From NCBI GenBank assembly GCA_963803775.1, contig CAWDNS010000007.1, positions 124,001 to 188,000 of the forward strand: a stretch of 64,000 nt of DNA. Direction: 5' to 3'. The notes under the pieces were generated by a model. The model searched no databases, was not told where the DNA came from, and saw nothing but the letters and a program-made list of their open reading frames with translations. Of the stretch, positions 19,498 through 28,746 are shown in pieces (the first letter of the stretch is position 1; the number at the start of each line of letters is the position of its first letter). The translations under genes were made by a program, and so were the position numbers. Source of the stretch: JABCZH01 sp963803775 (GTDB taxonomy: Bacteria > Acidobacteriota > Terriglobia > Terriglobales > Acidobacteriaceae).

Positions 19498-20904
19498 TTA
19501 CAACGAACGCAGGAAGTCGAGCACCTCTTGCTTCTGTTGGGTACTGAGGACACTGAAGTTCCCCTCGACCGTGGTGGCTTCGCTGCCATGGCTCGCGTGG
19601 GCTTGAATCGCCGCGTTCAGATTGGTAGTGCGGCCATCATGCAAAAGGAAGATGCGCTGACCCAGACCCCACAAGGGAGCCGTGCGGAACTGGTCGCCGC
19701 CAGCGCTGCCCTGGGAGACGTTGTCCGCCAGGCCGTTGCCCATGTGGTGAATTTCAATATCCGAGTATGCGCTCACTGCCGCATTGCTCAAAGAGCCCGT
19801 GATAGTCGACTTCTGCGTGTTGCCTACGGTCGGATTGTGGCAGGCAGTGCACCCGATAGAGCTAAATAAGGCCGCGCCCGCAGCAATGTTCTGAGAGCTG
19901 ACCTGTTGCCCATTGAGCACGACGCCACCGGGTGGAGGCGGGGCCAGCGTCCGCATGAAGTTGGCAAATGCGGAGACATCGTCAAGCACCGCGGCATTCG
20001 GCGAGGCGGCCGGATTGGATGCGTCTTCCGGGTAGCCGCTCCCGCTGAGGTTTAAACAGTTCGCCGACAGTCCAGTTCCTTGCTGGTCTTCCCCAGGTAG
20101 CGGACGGTCTTGCGTGAACAGCAGATTGGAGATTCCCATCTCGACGTTGTAGGCCTCGCCGGCAAATATGTGCAGCGATTTGTTCTGGGCCTTCCAGCCA
20201 AAACGGCTGATGGTGCCATCATTGCCATTGTGGTTGAAGGTGCCGGAAACACCGAAGCTGTTATTAAGGTTCTTGGCCAGGTTGTTCAACAGGGTTGAGT
20301 CGTCGAGATTCTCGATCAAGCCGGCTCCGAAGGTCGGCGTTGGAATCCGGAAGATGATGTTGTTGTACTGCCCCGCGGTAGAGAAACTTGGCTGCGGCAA
20401 GCTGCAGCTGCCGGCATCGGAGCGGCCGGTAACAGTAAACAAATCTTCCACTCCTCCGTTTGGCGCATTGTAGTTGGGTGAACCATTCGAGTTGAAGAAA
20501 AACGGGAACCGGGCTTCAACAGTGGGGCCATTGGCTGAGAGGAAGTACGGAGTCGTGCTGCCCGGCGCGACCCCATTGCTGGTGAACAAGAATTGGGGAT
20601 TGACGGCAGCGCCCGTTCCGCCAATGGCCGGTTGTGCGTGACATGAACTACACTGATTTGAATTAAACCGCGGCCCCAGACCATTGTTCGCGCCACCAGA
20701 AACGGACTCTACCTCCTGGAAGCGCGCGAGACCGTCATTGAAGAAGGCCAGGATCCCGGGGTTGTCGTTCTCCAATACTGAAGGGAGCGCCACGCCTGTT
20801 CCGCGGTTGCCACTCTGAACTCCAGGATCAGTTTGTGCAAATGCCAGCCCGGCGAGAAAAACCGCCAACGTTGAAACTAAGGTGAGTTTGCCTATCTTGG
20901 TCAC
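19498..20904 (-). CDS. Di-haem c-type oxidoreductase (DHOR family)
   Basis: 468 aa, exported (signal peptide MTKIGKLTLVSTLAVFLAGLA cut after FAQ). Two haem c motifs: NQCSSCHAQP near residue 85 and GCTACHNPTV near residue 350. The second domain holds DIEIHHMGNGLADN, RTAPLWGLGQR and FLLHDGR, all typical of COG3488 di-haem oxidoreductases related to MauG/cytochrome c peroxidase. It acts in the periplasm; the substrate is unknown. The gene downstream encodes the TonB-C-like protein (141 bp away). Its leader contains a repeated AACGTT block. Confidence 0.85.
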   Translation of the reverse strand: MTKIGKLTLVSTLAVFLAGLAFAQTDPGVQSGNRGTGVALPSVLENDNPGILAFFNDGLARFQEVESVSGGANNGLGPRFNSNQCSSCHAQPAIGGTGAAVNPQFLFTSNGVAPGSTTPYFLSANGPTVEARFPFFFNSNGSPNYNAPNGGVEDLFTVTGRSDAGSCSLPQPSFSTAGQYNNIIFRIPTPTFGAGLIENLDDSTLLNNLAKNLNNSFGVSGTFNHNGNDGTISRFGWKAQNKSLHIFAGEAYNVEMGISNLLFTQDRPLPGEDQQGTGLSANCLNLSGSGYPEDASNPAASPNAAVLDDVSAFANFMRTLAPPPPGGVVLNGQQVSSQNIAAGAALFSSIGCTACHNPTVGNTQKSTITGSLSNAAVSAYSDIEIHHMGNGLADNVSQGSAGGDQFRTAPLWGLGQRIFLLHDGRTTNLNAAIQAHASHGSEATTVEGNFSVLSTQQKQEVLDFLRSL

Positions 20905-21420
20905 GATTCCTCCTTGAAACGTTCCTTCGAAACGTTTCTGCCGCCGCTATGGACTCAGCTTCGAGCCCTGGTGGAAACGATTTGAGGCCGACATTCACGG
21001 GGACACTACTCCGACCGCCGCTGTCCCGCGGCATTGCGACCCGCTCGCTGCTTGTTCCTTAGTGTGACCGCCGCATGCGCATGCGGGAAGATTCGTTGCT
21101 CGAACCTAAAAGAGTAGGTCCGCTAAAGCACACCGAATCAAGGCCCATTAAATGGACGACTTCCCGTGCTCAACTTGTGATCATTGAACACGCTCCGGCT
21201 AGGTTTTTGGCTGTTCCCGACTAAGTGTGCGCGGATCATTTCGCGTGGCGGAGTCGTTTACGCCTGGATAGGCAGGCATACCCTAACGCTCAACTTGGCG
21301 AAACCAGAACAAAGGGCGCGGAATCCGATCGCTGCTGTAGAGACCGGCGAAAATTGCACGAAGCGTAGTACCGCTGAGAAAAATTGTCAAGCGCAAAGTC
21401 TTATGCAATGTACTTCCGAC
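20905..21420. other. Intergenic region without a supported gene
   Basis: The 515 bp between the di-haem gene and phoU hold no ORF I can support. Right before the di-haem start, at about 20917-20938, GAAACGTT occurs twice (TTGAAACGTTCC and TCGAAACGTTTC), forming a near-palindrome next to its ribosome site (AAGGAGG). The rest shows no tRNA or terminator. Confidence 0.5.
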
Positions 21421-22110
21421 TTACCCGCTGCTGCGGGAGATCTTAGGACGCTTGGGTTCGTGTCGCAGGCTGCGCCCTTCCACTAGATGGAACAACTCTT
21501 CGCCCAGGTTCTTGGCGTGGTCGCCGGCGCGCTCGAAGGCCTGCGCCATGAATAGCAGGTTGGTGCTGTAGTCACGACGTCGGTCCTTACTCTCCAAGTG
21601 GCGGCGAAACACAGCGTGGCAGACGTGGTCAATCTGCGAGTCGGTTTTCATCACCCAGTTGGCCGAATCAAGGTTTCGTTTTACGAACCCCTGATAGACG
21701 TTCTCCAGCATTTTCTCCAGCACATCGGCCATTGCGATCAGGTCGCGACGGTCGTCCTTCTGCAACCGCGACGACAAATGCTGCAAGCGCATGGCAATCG
21801 ACCAGGTAAGGTCGCCGATGCGTTCCAGGTCAATGATGAATTTCAGGCAGGCAAGCAGTTCGCGCGCTTCGGGTTCGGTGACCTGCGTGATCGCGCTGGT
21901 GATGCGTTCGTCGATGGTGCGCTCCATGCGATCCAGTTCTTTTTCGCAGTCCTTAACTGCGATGGAGGCCATATTGGACGAGTTCTCCAGAAAGTCGCGC
22001 AGGTTAAAAGCGGCGTCCTTGGCCACTAGGCAGGACTGTTCGATGAGTGCCGTCATTTCCTTGGTGGAATCGTGGTCGCGGACAGCCTTGCGCCGGGCTG
22101 CGGTCATCAT
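21421..22110 (-). CDS. phoU: PhoU-domain protein
   Basis: 229 aa from the ATG at 22110; the frame runs another 40 codons upstream, but those residues do not look like PhoU. Two PhoU three-helix repeats with their metal-binding acidic motifs: CEKELDRMERTIDE followed by LKFIIDLERIGDL in repeat 1, and SQIDHVCHAVFRR followed by FMAQAFERAGDHAKN in repeat 2. It modulates the phosphate transporter and PhoR signalling. No pst genes are in the window. It is divergent from the TPR gene at 22318. Confidence 0.88.
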   Translation of the reverse strand: MMTAARRKAVRDHDSTKEMTALIEQSCLVAKDAAFNLRDFLENSSNMASIAVKDCEKELDRMERTIDERITSAITQVTEPEARELLACLKFIIDLERIGDLTWSIAMRLQHLSSRLQKDDRRDLIAMADVLEKMLENVYQGFVKRNLDSANWVMKTDSQIDHVCHAVFRRHLESKDRRRDYSTNLLFMAQAFERAGDHAKNLGEELFHLVEGRSLRHEPKRPKISRSSG

Positions 22111-22317
22111 GAGCAAATGATAGTCCCCGGGACGGTGTTTTTCAGCGACAAGGATTATTAAAAGTTGGTGAATGCCAGACTCCGCCCGGCTCCCTTCTAA
22201 CTGCAAAAACTTGCACCAGCCCCTATGCAAGTTGCCGTTTCAGGTTCTTGAAGCCGGGATTTGCACTTGCATACCCGATTCAAGGTTAGGGATAATGCAT
22301 GGAGTAATTCTTTAATC

Positions 22318-23199
22318 GTGAGATACAGTCGAGCAGATCTGCTCCGGATTTTAAGGCTCACGGCGCGGCAGTTGGCAGCATGGGAAAAGGCTGAACTGGT
22401 CGCCGCCGCCGAGAGCTATTCTTTCTTCGATCTTCTGCAAATCAAGAAAGTGCGGGATCTGTGTGCTCACAAGGTGCGCCCCGCGGTCATCCGGGAATCG
22501 CTGGCGGCCATGCAGAAACAAGCGGCAGGAATGGAGAATCCACTACTCGAGGCCGGGTCGTTCGATGCCGGGCGCCGCGTAGCGTTTCGTCATGAAGGCA
22601 AGGTTTTCGAGCCCATCTCCCGGCAGTTCATGTTTGATTTTGCTTCGCGCGACAACCTGGTCACACGGAACTCGATTGCCGTGGTCAAACCGTCCGTCGA
22701 ACCTAAGGATGTGACCGAGCTGTTCGCCCGCGGAATCGCCCTGGAAGAGGACCCAACCACGCAGACTCAGGCGATTGCGGTTTATCAGGCGGTGCTGGAT
22801 CAGGATCCCGAGCACGCCGCCGCCAATATTAATCTCGGCACGCTCTACTACAACCGCCAGGACTATGCTCTTGCGGAGAAGCATTATCGCGTCGCTATTG
22901 GGATTGATCCCCGCTATGCCCTCGCCTACTTCGACTTGGGCAATGTGCTGGACGAAACCGGGCGGGTGATGGACGCAATCCAAGCCTACAATACCGCGTT
23001 ACAGCTTGCGCCGACTTACGGCGATGCGCATTACAACGTGGCCCTGGCTTACGAGAAAATCAAACAACCTCGCAAGGCGCTGCAGCATTGGCGCGCCTAT
23101 GTGAGGCTCGATACGGTTGGCCCCTGGGCCGTCCATGCACGCAACCAGATCAAGCGCATCCTGCAAGCCGATGGGCTGAAACTGGTGCGCCCCAACTAA
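22318..23199 (+). CDS. MerR-like HTH protein with TPR repeats
   Basis: 293 aa from the GTG at 22318; a TTG at 22261 is also in frame and no ribosome site decides. The first 70 residues (YSRADLLRILRLTARQLAAW, EKAELVAAAESYSFFDLLQI) look like a MerR-type winged helix with its wing, as in other acidobacterial TPR regulators. From residue 140 there are three to four TPR units (AAANINLGTLYYNRQDYALA, ALAYFDLGNVLDETGRVMDA, GDAHYNVALAYEKIKQPRKA). Likely a transcription factor that senses a protein partner; targets unknown. Divergent from phoU. Confidence 0.75.
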   Translation: MRYSRADLLRILRLTARQLAAWEKAELVAAAESYSFFDLLQIKKVRDLCAHKVRPAVIRESLAAMQKQAAGMENPLLEAGSFDAGRRVAFRHEGKVFEPISRQFMFDFASRDNLVTRNSIAVVKPSVEPKDVTELFARGIALEEDPTTQTQAIAVYQAVLDQDPEHAAANINLGTLYYNRQDYALAEKHYRVAIGIDPRYALAYFDLGNVLDETGRVMDAIQAYNTALQLAPTYGDAHYNVALAYEKIKQPRKALQHWRAYVRLDTVGPWAVHARNQIKRILQADGLKLVRPN

Positions 23200-23262
23200 C
23201 TTTTCGCTTCCCACTGCCAATTTTCAGGGAACCAGGTTACGGTTGTTTGCGTACTATTTGCC

Positions 23263-23979
23263 ATGATGACGTTATCGCGTCCAAAATCGGCTGTTCTGCT
23301 GTACTGCCTCATGGCGACCGGCCTTCTGCTCACTAAAAGCGCATTCGCAGACAACGATTCGATGAACTGCCCAGGTACGCTTTCAGCCAATCATGTGACC
23401 CTGGCAGCAGGCGATCAAAACGGCGCTAGCCATCTGCAACTCATCCGCAAGATCGAGGCCGGTGCAGAATTCGATCTCGACATCTGCGCCGCCGACGTCA
23501 CCCTCACCGGAAGTGACGACAACCTGCTTCGGGTTACCGTGGACCTGGAGAGTCCGTCGCAACAGCACACCGCCGCCGATTATCTGCAGAAACTCGACAT
23601 CACGGCCAGTCACGTCAAACTGCAGTTGCACCTGATGCACGCGCTCCATGCGAAAGTAACGATAGAGCTTCCCGCCGCGACGCCGGAGCTTACTCTCAAC
23701 TTGGGCCGCGGTGACCTGACCCTGGCAGCCGACACAATCGGTGGCGGGCGGGAAATCAATGTCGGCTACGGCCACGTGAATTTCCAGGGGAATGCTGACG
23801 CCTACGAGTCCATGCACGTGAACATTGGACTGGGAAGCCTGCACGACAATCGCAAGGATGGACAGAACCACCACTTCATCGTCGCCCGGTCGTTCGAGGG
23901 TACGGGCAAGGGATCGATCGAGATGAATGTCGGCATGGGTGGAGTGGACTTGAATCCCGGACAAAACAAGCCCATCTAA
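23263..23979 (+). CDS. Exported beta-helix-like protein (DUF4097-like)
   Basis: 238 aa with a signal peptide (SAVLLYCLMATGLLLTKSAFA). The mature part is a run of short beta strands with alternating hydrophobics (DLDICAADVTLTGSDDNLLR, ELTLNLGRGDLTLAADTIGG, INVGYGHVNFQGN, INVGLGSLH-like). This is the appearance of the right-handed DUF4097/adhesin-like beta helix. No catalytic motif. Two ATG codons begin the frame; either could be used. Confidence 0.65.
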   Translation: MMTLSRPKSAVLLYCLMATGLLLTKSAFADNDSMNCPGTLSANHVTLAAGDQNGASHLQLIRKIEAGAEFDLDICAADVTLTGSDDNLLRVTVDLESPSQQHTAADYLQKLDITASHVKLQLHLMHALHAKVTIELPAATPELTLNLGRGDLTLAADTIGGGREINVGYGHVNFQGNADAYESMHVNIGLGSLHDNRKDGQNHHFIVARSFEGTGKGSIEMNVGMGGVDLNPGQNKPI

Positions 23980-24077
23980 GCCCCCTCCTGCCGATCTTTC
24001 CGCCCGCCTTTAGACAGATCCAGCCCCCCGAGGTGCTAAAATCCTAGGTTGCCACTTCCCTCGAAGGTGTTTTGTAT

Positions 24078-25256
24078 ATGCCGGAAACCATGCTGCAAAC
24101 CGCCGCTTCCTCGCCCCTGACCACGTTTACTGAAGACGAAATTCTCTTCCGCGATAACATTCGCCAGTTTGCCGAAGACAAGGTTCGTCCCCTGGTGAAG
24201 GAAATGGATGAAAAGGGTGTGTTTGAGAAAGACCTCATCCATCAATTTTTCCAGTTGGGACTGATGGGTATCGAGATTCCCGAGCAATACGGCGGCAGCG
24301 GAGCGAAATTCTTCGAGGCGATTCTTGCGGTTGAGGAGCTTTCGCGAGTGGACGCTTCGGCTGGTGTCGTTGTCGACGTTCAGAATACGCTGGTCAATAA
24401 TGCGCTGATGCGTTGGACCACAGAGGACCAGAAAAAGCGCTATCTGCCGCGCATGGCAGCCGATACCTGTGGGGCCTACGCGCTCAGCGAAGCCGGCTCA
24501 GGATCCGACGCGTTTGGACTGCAAACCAAGGCAGAACTCAAAGGCAGCGACTACGTCCTGAACGGGCGCAAGCTCTGGATCACCAACGGCAAGGAAGCCG
24601 GTGTCTTCATACTTTTTGCGACCGTCGATCCCGCCGCCGGGTATAAGGGCATCACCGCTTTCATCATTGAAAAAGAATTCCCCGGATTTACCGTCGGCAA
24701 GAAAGAAGACAAGCTCGGCATTCGCGCTTCTTCGACTTGCGAACTGATCCTCGAAGACTGCCGCGTGCCCAAGTCGAACGTGCTTGGAGAAGTGGGCAAG
24801 GGTTACAAGATTGCGATTGAAACCTTGAACGAAGGCCGTATCGGAATCGGCGCCCAGATGGCGGGTGTGGCCCGGGGTGCCTGGGAATTCGCCGCGAAGT
24901 ACGCGCAAGAGCGCAAGCAATTTGGCAAACCAATCGCCGATTTTCAGGGCATCCAGTTTCAAATTGCGCAGATGGCCACCGAGATCGAAGCTGCGCGTCT
25001 GATGGTTTACAACGCCGCCCGAATGAAGGACGCCGGTGTTCCGTTCGTAAGAGAGGCGGCTATGACCAAGCTGTTCTGCTCACAAGTAGCCGAGCGCGTG
25101 ACGTCCTTAGCGGTTGAGATCTACGGCGGATACGGCTTCACCAAGGATTATCCCGTCGAAAAGTACTGGCGCGATGCCAAGATCGGCAAGATCTACGAAG
25201 GCACATCGAACATGCAATTGGCAACCATTGCGAAGCTGGTGATGGGAGGAAAGTAG
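24078..25256 (+). CDS. Acyl-CoA dehydrogenase
   Basis: 392-aa flavoenzyme that introduces the alpha-beta double bond in acyl-CoA. FAD and substrate motifs: YALSEAGSGSDAFGLQTKA, LNGRKLWITNG, and FGKPIADFQGIQFQIAQMA. The catalytic Glu is in IYEGTSNMQLATIAK, the short/medium-chain position, so a butyryl-CoA-type or acyl-CoA dehydrogenase is likely. The ATG at 24078 is preferred over the in-frame TTG at 24072. No other beta-oxidation gene is adjacent. Confidence 0.93.
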   Translation: MPETMLQTAASSPLTTFTEDEILFRDNIRQFAEDKVRPLVKEMDEKGVFEKDLIHQFFQLGLMGIEIPEQYGGSGAKFFEAILAVEELSRVDASAGVVVDVQNTLVNNALMRWTTEDQKKRYLPRMAADTCGAYALSEAGSGSDAFGLQTKAELKGSDYVLNGRKLWITNGKEAGVFILFATVDPAAGYKGITAFIIEKEFPGFTVGKKEDKLGIRASSTCELILEDCRVPKSNVLGEVGKGYKIAIETLNEGRIGIGAQMAGVARGAWEFAAKYAQERKQFGKPIADFQGIQFQIAQMATEIEAARLMVYNAARMKDAGVPFVREAAMTKLFCSQVAERVTSLAVEIYGGYGFTKDYPVEKYWRDAKIGKIYEGTSNMQLATIAKLVMGGK

Positions 25257-25475
25257 CTCCGCCGCAGCTTCCTTCGCCCGCATGTCACCTTCGTAACGCA
25301 TGCTGGTTACCTTTATTGTGCAGCCGCTTGCACCTCAGCCCTCTACAAAGGCCTGTCAAACCTGGCCTAAGTCATGTAGCTGCAACCACTTAAAAACTTC
25401 CCATTCAATGGCGTCTTAGCTGCACTTGCGGATGCGCCTTCTTGCTTCGAGAGGGGGCGCAGATCGGGGTGGCAA

Positions 25476-25883
25476 TTGTTGAGCTGGACGTCAGATAACG
25501 CGCTTCTGGTACCTACCCAAAAGCCCAAAGCCAAGCATTCCATGCTTCCGGTGTTCGTCGTGTTGTTCCTGGTCTCCTATGGCCTGATGACCCTGCTGGT
25601 CGTGGAGCAGGGCCGCACGATTGACAATCAACGTTCTTTGATCCAGTCGCTCTTCGATGACAGCTCGAAACTAGCCCAGTTGCGGGTTAGGAACCAACAA
25701 GCCCAAGCCCAGGCCCAGGCTGCGGCAAAAGCCCACTCCCAGGCGCAGAATCCGTCGACCCAGGACAAAGCGCGAGCTCATGCCAAGGATGACCTTAACG
25801 CCGGCAAGCTCCCGAAACTTCCAAAGCCACCCACGGACACTGCCACCATGGAAGATGGGCGCAGAAGCGTAATGCTCATCTGA
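25476..25883 (+). CDS. Small single-span membrane protein with Gln/Ala-rich coiled tail
   Basis: 135 aa if the TTG at 25476 is used. A start at the ATG at 25542 would remove 22 residues and put the membrane helix (MLPVFVVLFLVSYGLMTLLV) at the N-terminus. After the helix there is a heptad-like stretch (EQGRTIDNQRSLIQSLFDD) then a QAQAQAAAKAHSQAQ region and a Pro/Lys-rich end. The architecture resembles small envelope coiled-coil proteins; function unknown. Confidence 0.6.
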   Translation: MLSWTSDNALLVPTQKPKAKHSMLPVFVVLFLVSYGLMTLLVVEQGRTIDNQRSLIQSLFDDSSKLAQLRVRNQQAQAQAQAAAKAHSQAQNPSTQDKARAHAKDDLNAGKLPKLPKPPTDTATMEDGRRSVMLI

Positions 25884-25906
25884 ATTTCGGGCCAGGAAGT
25901 AGTCCC

Positions 25907-26158
25907 ATGAAAATCCTGGCGACGTTGCTGTTTGCGTTGACTCTCCCCGGTACCCGCCTGGCGCCGCCCTTGCGCCCTTCCGTCGATTCTCTCACTTCCC
26001 GCCAATCCGCCAACCACGGCCAATGGTATCTTGCAGACACTGGCCATGCCGTCTTCTGCTACGGCCCAGTCAAGCTCATGAAGCAGCCTATGGGTGGCCT
26101 ACGGCGCGTGGCTACCTTCTGCCGAGGGGACCGAACCATGGTTCCGCTAAAAGACTAA
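25907..26158 (+). CDS. Small exported protein, unknown
   Basis: 83 aa. N-terminal MKILATLLFALTLPGTRLAP looks like a short signal peptide, followed by a Ser/Arg-rich part and HGQWYLADTGHAVFCYGPV with a single cysteine; a second Cys lies in ATFCRGD. It starts 23 bp after the preceding small membrane-protein gene, so the two are probably cotranscribed. I do not recognise the family. Confidence 0.45.
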   Translation: MKILATLLFALTLPGTRLAPPLRPSVDSLTSRQSANHGQWYLADTGHAVFCYGPVKLMKQPMGGLRRVATFCRGDRTMVPLKD

Positions 26159-26205
26159 GCACCCTCCTCGGTCACCAGAACGTCGAAATCCTGTACATTC
26201 TTTTT

Positions 26206-26565
26206 ATGCCCAAGTTTGAGAAGCACATTTTTGTCTGTGGGAACCAGCGGCCGGAGGGACATCCCCGCGGCTGTTGCGATCCTGCCGGACAAGCGCAGCT
26301 ACAAAAGCTCTTCAAGCAGAAGCTGGCGGAACGGGGTCTGAAAGGCAAAGTCCGAGCTAACCAGGCGGGCTGCCTCGACCAATGCGAGCATGGTCCGAAT
26401 CTGGTGGTGTATCCCGATGCTATCTGGTATGGCGGGGTGAAGGCTGAAGATGTGGATGAGATTATCGATGCTCACATCGTCGGCGGCAAACCCGTCGAGC
26501 GGCTGATGATGAAGGACTCCTGCATCAACGCCCAGAGTTGCGAGCACAAACCGCGAAAGCTCTAG
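26206..26565 (+). CDS. Thioredoxin-like [2Fe-2S] ferredoxin
   Basis: 119-aa ferredoxin of the thioredoxin-like fold (as in Azotobacter FeSII-like and NuoE C-terminal domains). Start at ATG 26206 (MPKFEKHIFVCGNQRP). Cluster cysteines: one in HIFVCGNQ, and CLDQC as the second pair before the EHGPNLVVYP strand. Two extra Cys occur in GCCDPAG and a C-terminal MKDSCINAQSCEHKP adds more. It carries single electrons in the cytoplasm; the partner is not evident. A strong hairpin follows. Confidence 0.85.
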   Translation: MPKFEKHIFVCGNQRPEGHPRGCCDPAGQAQLQKLFKQKLAERGLKGKVRANQAGCLDQCEHGPNLVVYPDAIWYGGVKAEDVDEIIDAHIVGGKPVERLMMKDSCINAQSCEHKPRKL

Positions 26566-26571
26566 CGGCCC

Positions 26572-26611
26572 GGTCAATGGAGCCGCCGCCGGTGCGGCGG
26601 CGGCTCTGACC
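26572..26611. terminator. Bidirectional terminator between convergent genes
   Basis: GAGCCGCCGCC (26580-26590) pairs perfectly with GGCGGCGGCTC (26596-26606), loop GGTGC, with outer GGTCA/TGACC pairing, followed by ATTATTTTTG. It separates the ferredoxin gene from the convergent ASST-like gene at 26614. Confidence 0.85.
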
Positions 26612-26613
26612 GA

Positions 26614-28449
26614 TTATTTTTGTACATCCGGAGTGTACATATCGTGCATCTGGAAGGAACGATAGGTAGCGACCGAGCTTGTCATCACCAGCGTCCCACT
26701 CGGGTAGAACGACGACGTCTGACTCGTACTAGCGTTGACAAAACCGGCCTCATAGTGAAGACCGTTCACCTGCCCGCTCTTGTTGACTAACATTTGCCCC
26801 GTGCCCAGAGCGAGGGATTGAACTCCTTGATCGATGTTTTCCACCAGCGTCGCGGTCATGGTATTTTGATCGATTTTCAACACCTGGCCCCGGCTATCTC
26901 CGCCGCCGTTCTGTTTGATGCGTGTGTTTCCATTATCAAAGAGAGCCAGATAGTTGGTGTCCAACTGCCATTCCGGATCATGCTGATGGGAAAACCACGG
27001 ATAGTTGTCGTTGGGATCGCCGACGATGGTGAAGTCTCCATCCAGCCCCAATCGCCATAGAATGTTCCCCGTCCCCGAACCGTTGCCATAATCGATCTTG
27101 AGGACCCAGTCCTGGTGACGGAGTGACATCAAAATACTGCCGTCAGTCGCAAGCTGCGCACAGTTGCCATGCAACCAGTCATTGGCGATAGTGTTGGGAG
27201 GGGTCAGGGGTGGACACCCGCCCTGACCAACCGTGCAAGTCTCGCCGAGGATCGCTTCACGGGAGGTGGGCAACATAGTGGCACAATTCCCACAGGTAAC
27301 CGAGTTCCAGGACCATACCACCTGAAGCCCCGGGTTCAAGACTACCAACTCATTGAAGATGATGTCGGCGCCGCCTTGAATGCCCTGACCCAGGACCCTG
27401 TCCAGCGAACCGATCATCAGGATGTTGCCATTGGGGAGAGCCCGCACCTCGTGGTCGATATCGGTGAGTGGCATCTGACCCATGGCAACCAGTTGCTCAT
27501 TGATGCGACCGATATTGGTCTCGACAACGGTGTTGCCCGCCACATCAATCTTGCGAAACGGCTGCAAGTAGGGGTCGTTGTTTCCATTGCCGTAGAACCA
27601 GAAGTATCCGCCCGCCAGCGGCCGCGTCATCAGCCCCAGTTGACCATCGTACGGATCGTAGTACCATACTACGTTACCGCTCAGATCGGTTGCGACCGGA
27701 AATGGTGCGATGTAAGAGTGAACCAGGATAGGCTCATTCGCCGCCTCAGGCGGGGCAGGGCTGACGACGCTTATTGTCGGTAGGGTTACGTTGACCGCGC
27801 CGGTTGTAAAATTCACGGTCTGCGTCTGTCCCACTTGATGACCGGAATTCACTAGCACCCCAGCCATTGAATACTTGGTCTTGGCAAGCATGCCGGCAAC
27901 ATAGAAATTCAAACTCCCTTTGTTGCAGGGCTTCAAGGGAGTGTATTGAATAACGCCGGTCGAACTCTTGAACCCCACCTGCATGCTGTCTGGAGGTGAG
28001 CACGGTGCCGCGCTGAACAACGCCACCAGCGGATTGGCAGTGGGGGAAACTACCACCGGATTAGTGCTGTTCGCAATGGCGGTCGCGACAAACGACTGGG
28101 TTGCAGTCCCCGTCTTCCCCGTGCTGTCGTTTCTGGCAATAACCTCGACCACATAGGTCCCTTCCTGCAGCGGAGGGTTTGAAGGAAAGCTGTTGAGGTA
28201 GCCGAAATCGCGGGCCAGTTCCAACCCTCGTCCCTGTACTCCTACGCTGAACGAATACGTCAGGGTTCCTGGATCATTGTCGGATGCATTCGCCGTCCAC
28301 GTAATCACGGTGCCTACCGGTTGCGGCGAGGGTAGTGAGGGAGAAAGCGTAACGGTGGGCGTGGCGAAACTCGTCCCCGTCAAAGCAAGTGCGATGGCCA
28401 CTCCGAGAATGAGCAGCACGTAGTTTCGGTGCATGATTGAATAGTTCAA
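26614..28449 (-). CDS. Arylsulfotransferase (ASST)-like secreted beta-propeller
   Basis: 611 aa from the TTG at 28449, which has AGGAGG five bases upstream. Signal peptide RNYVLLILGVAIALALTGTS, an Ig/cadherin-like segment (residues 30-150), then a six-bladed ASST-type propeller. Family histidines appear in LTDIDHEVRALPNGNIL, NDWLHGNCAQL, LMSLRHQDWVLKID and PWFSHQHDPEW. ASST moves sulfate from phenolic sulfates to phenols using an active-site His. Whether this one keeps that activity is not certain, because many acidobacterial homologues are divergent. It lies downstream of a run of exported proteins. Confidence 0.8.
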   Translation of the reverse strand: MNYSIMHRNYVLLILGVAIALALTGTSFATPTVTLSPSLPSPQPVGTVITWTANASDNDPGTLTYSFSVGVQGRGLELARDFGYLNSFPSNPPLQEGTYVVEVIARNDSTGKTGTATQSFVATAIANSTNPVVVSPTANPLVALFSAAPCSPPDSMQVGFKSSTGVIQYTPLKPCNKGSLNFYVAGMLAKTKYSMAGVLVNSGHQVGQTQTVNFTTGAVNVTLPTISVVSPAPPEAANEPILVHSYIAPFPVATDLSGNVVWYYDPYDGQLGLMTRPLAGGYFWFYGNGNNDPYLQPFRKIDVAGNTVVETNIGRINEQLVAMGQMPLTDIDHEVRALPNGNILMIGSLDRVLGQGIQGGADIIFNELVVLNPGLQVVWSWNSVTCGNCATMLPTSREAILGETCTVGQGGCPPLTPPNTIANDWLHGNCAQLATDGSILMSLRHQDWVLKIDYGNGSGTGNILWRLGLDGDFTIVGDPNDNYPWFSHQHDPEWQLDTNYLALFDNGNTRIKQNGGGDSRGQVLKIDQNTMTATLVENIDQGVQSLALGTGQMLVNKSGQVNGLHYEAGFVNASTSQTSSFYPSGTLVMTSSVATYRSFQMHDMYTPDVQK

Positions 28450-28746
28450 AGTAGCCTCCTGGGATCGACTGCCCGGCAAGAACGCAAACCGTTAATGGTT
28501 CGTTAGTAGGCTGCGCCAGCGGTCACAATCGCAAGTACGAACCCAAATGGACACGCTGTCCGCCGCAAAACGCCCGAACCGTCGGGATTCTAGCGGGGGT
28601 GGAGCAATTGCGCTAGAGTCTTTTGTTAGGTCTTGAAAGAGATTTGGATCGGCACTACACAGTGCGCAGCAGCATTCATCAAGTATGCAAGTTATTGCAT
28701 GGCATTGACTTCCGGGAAATTGGGGCCACAGCGGAGTTACCGCCGG

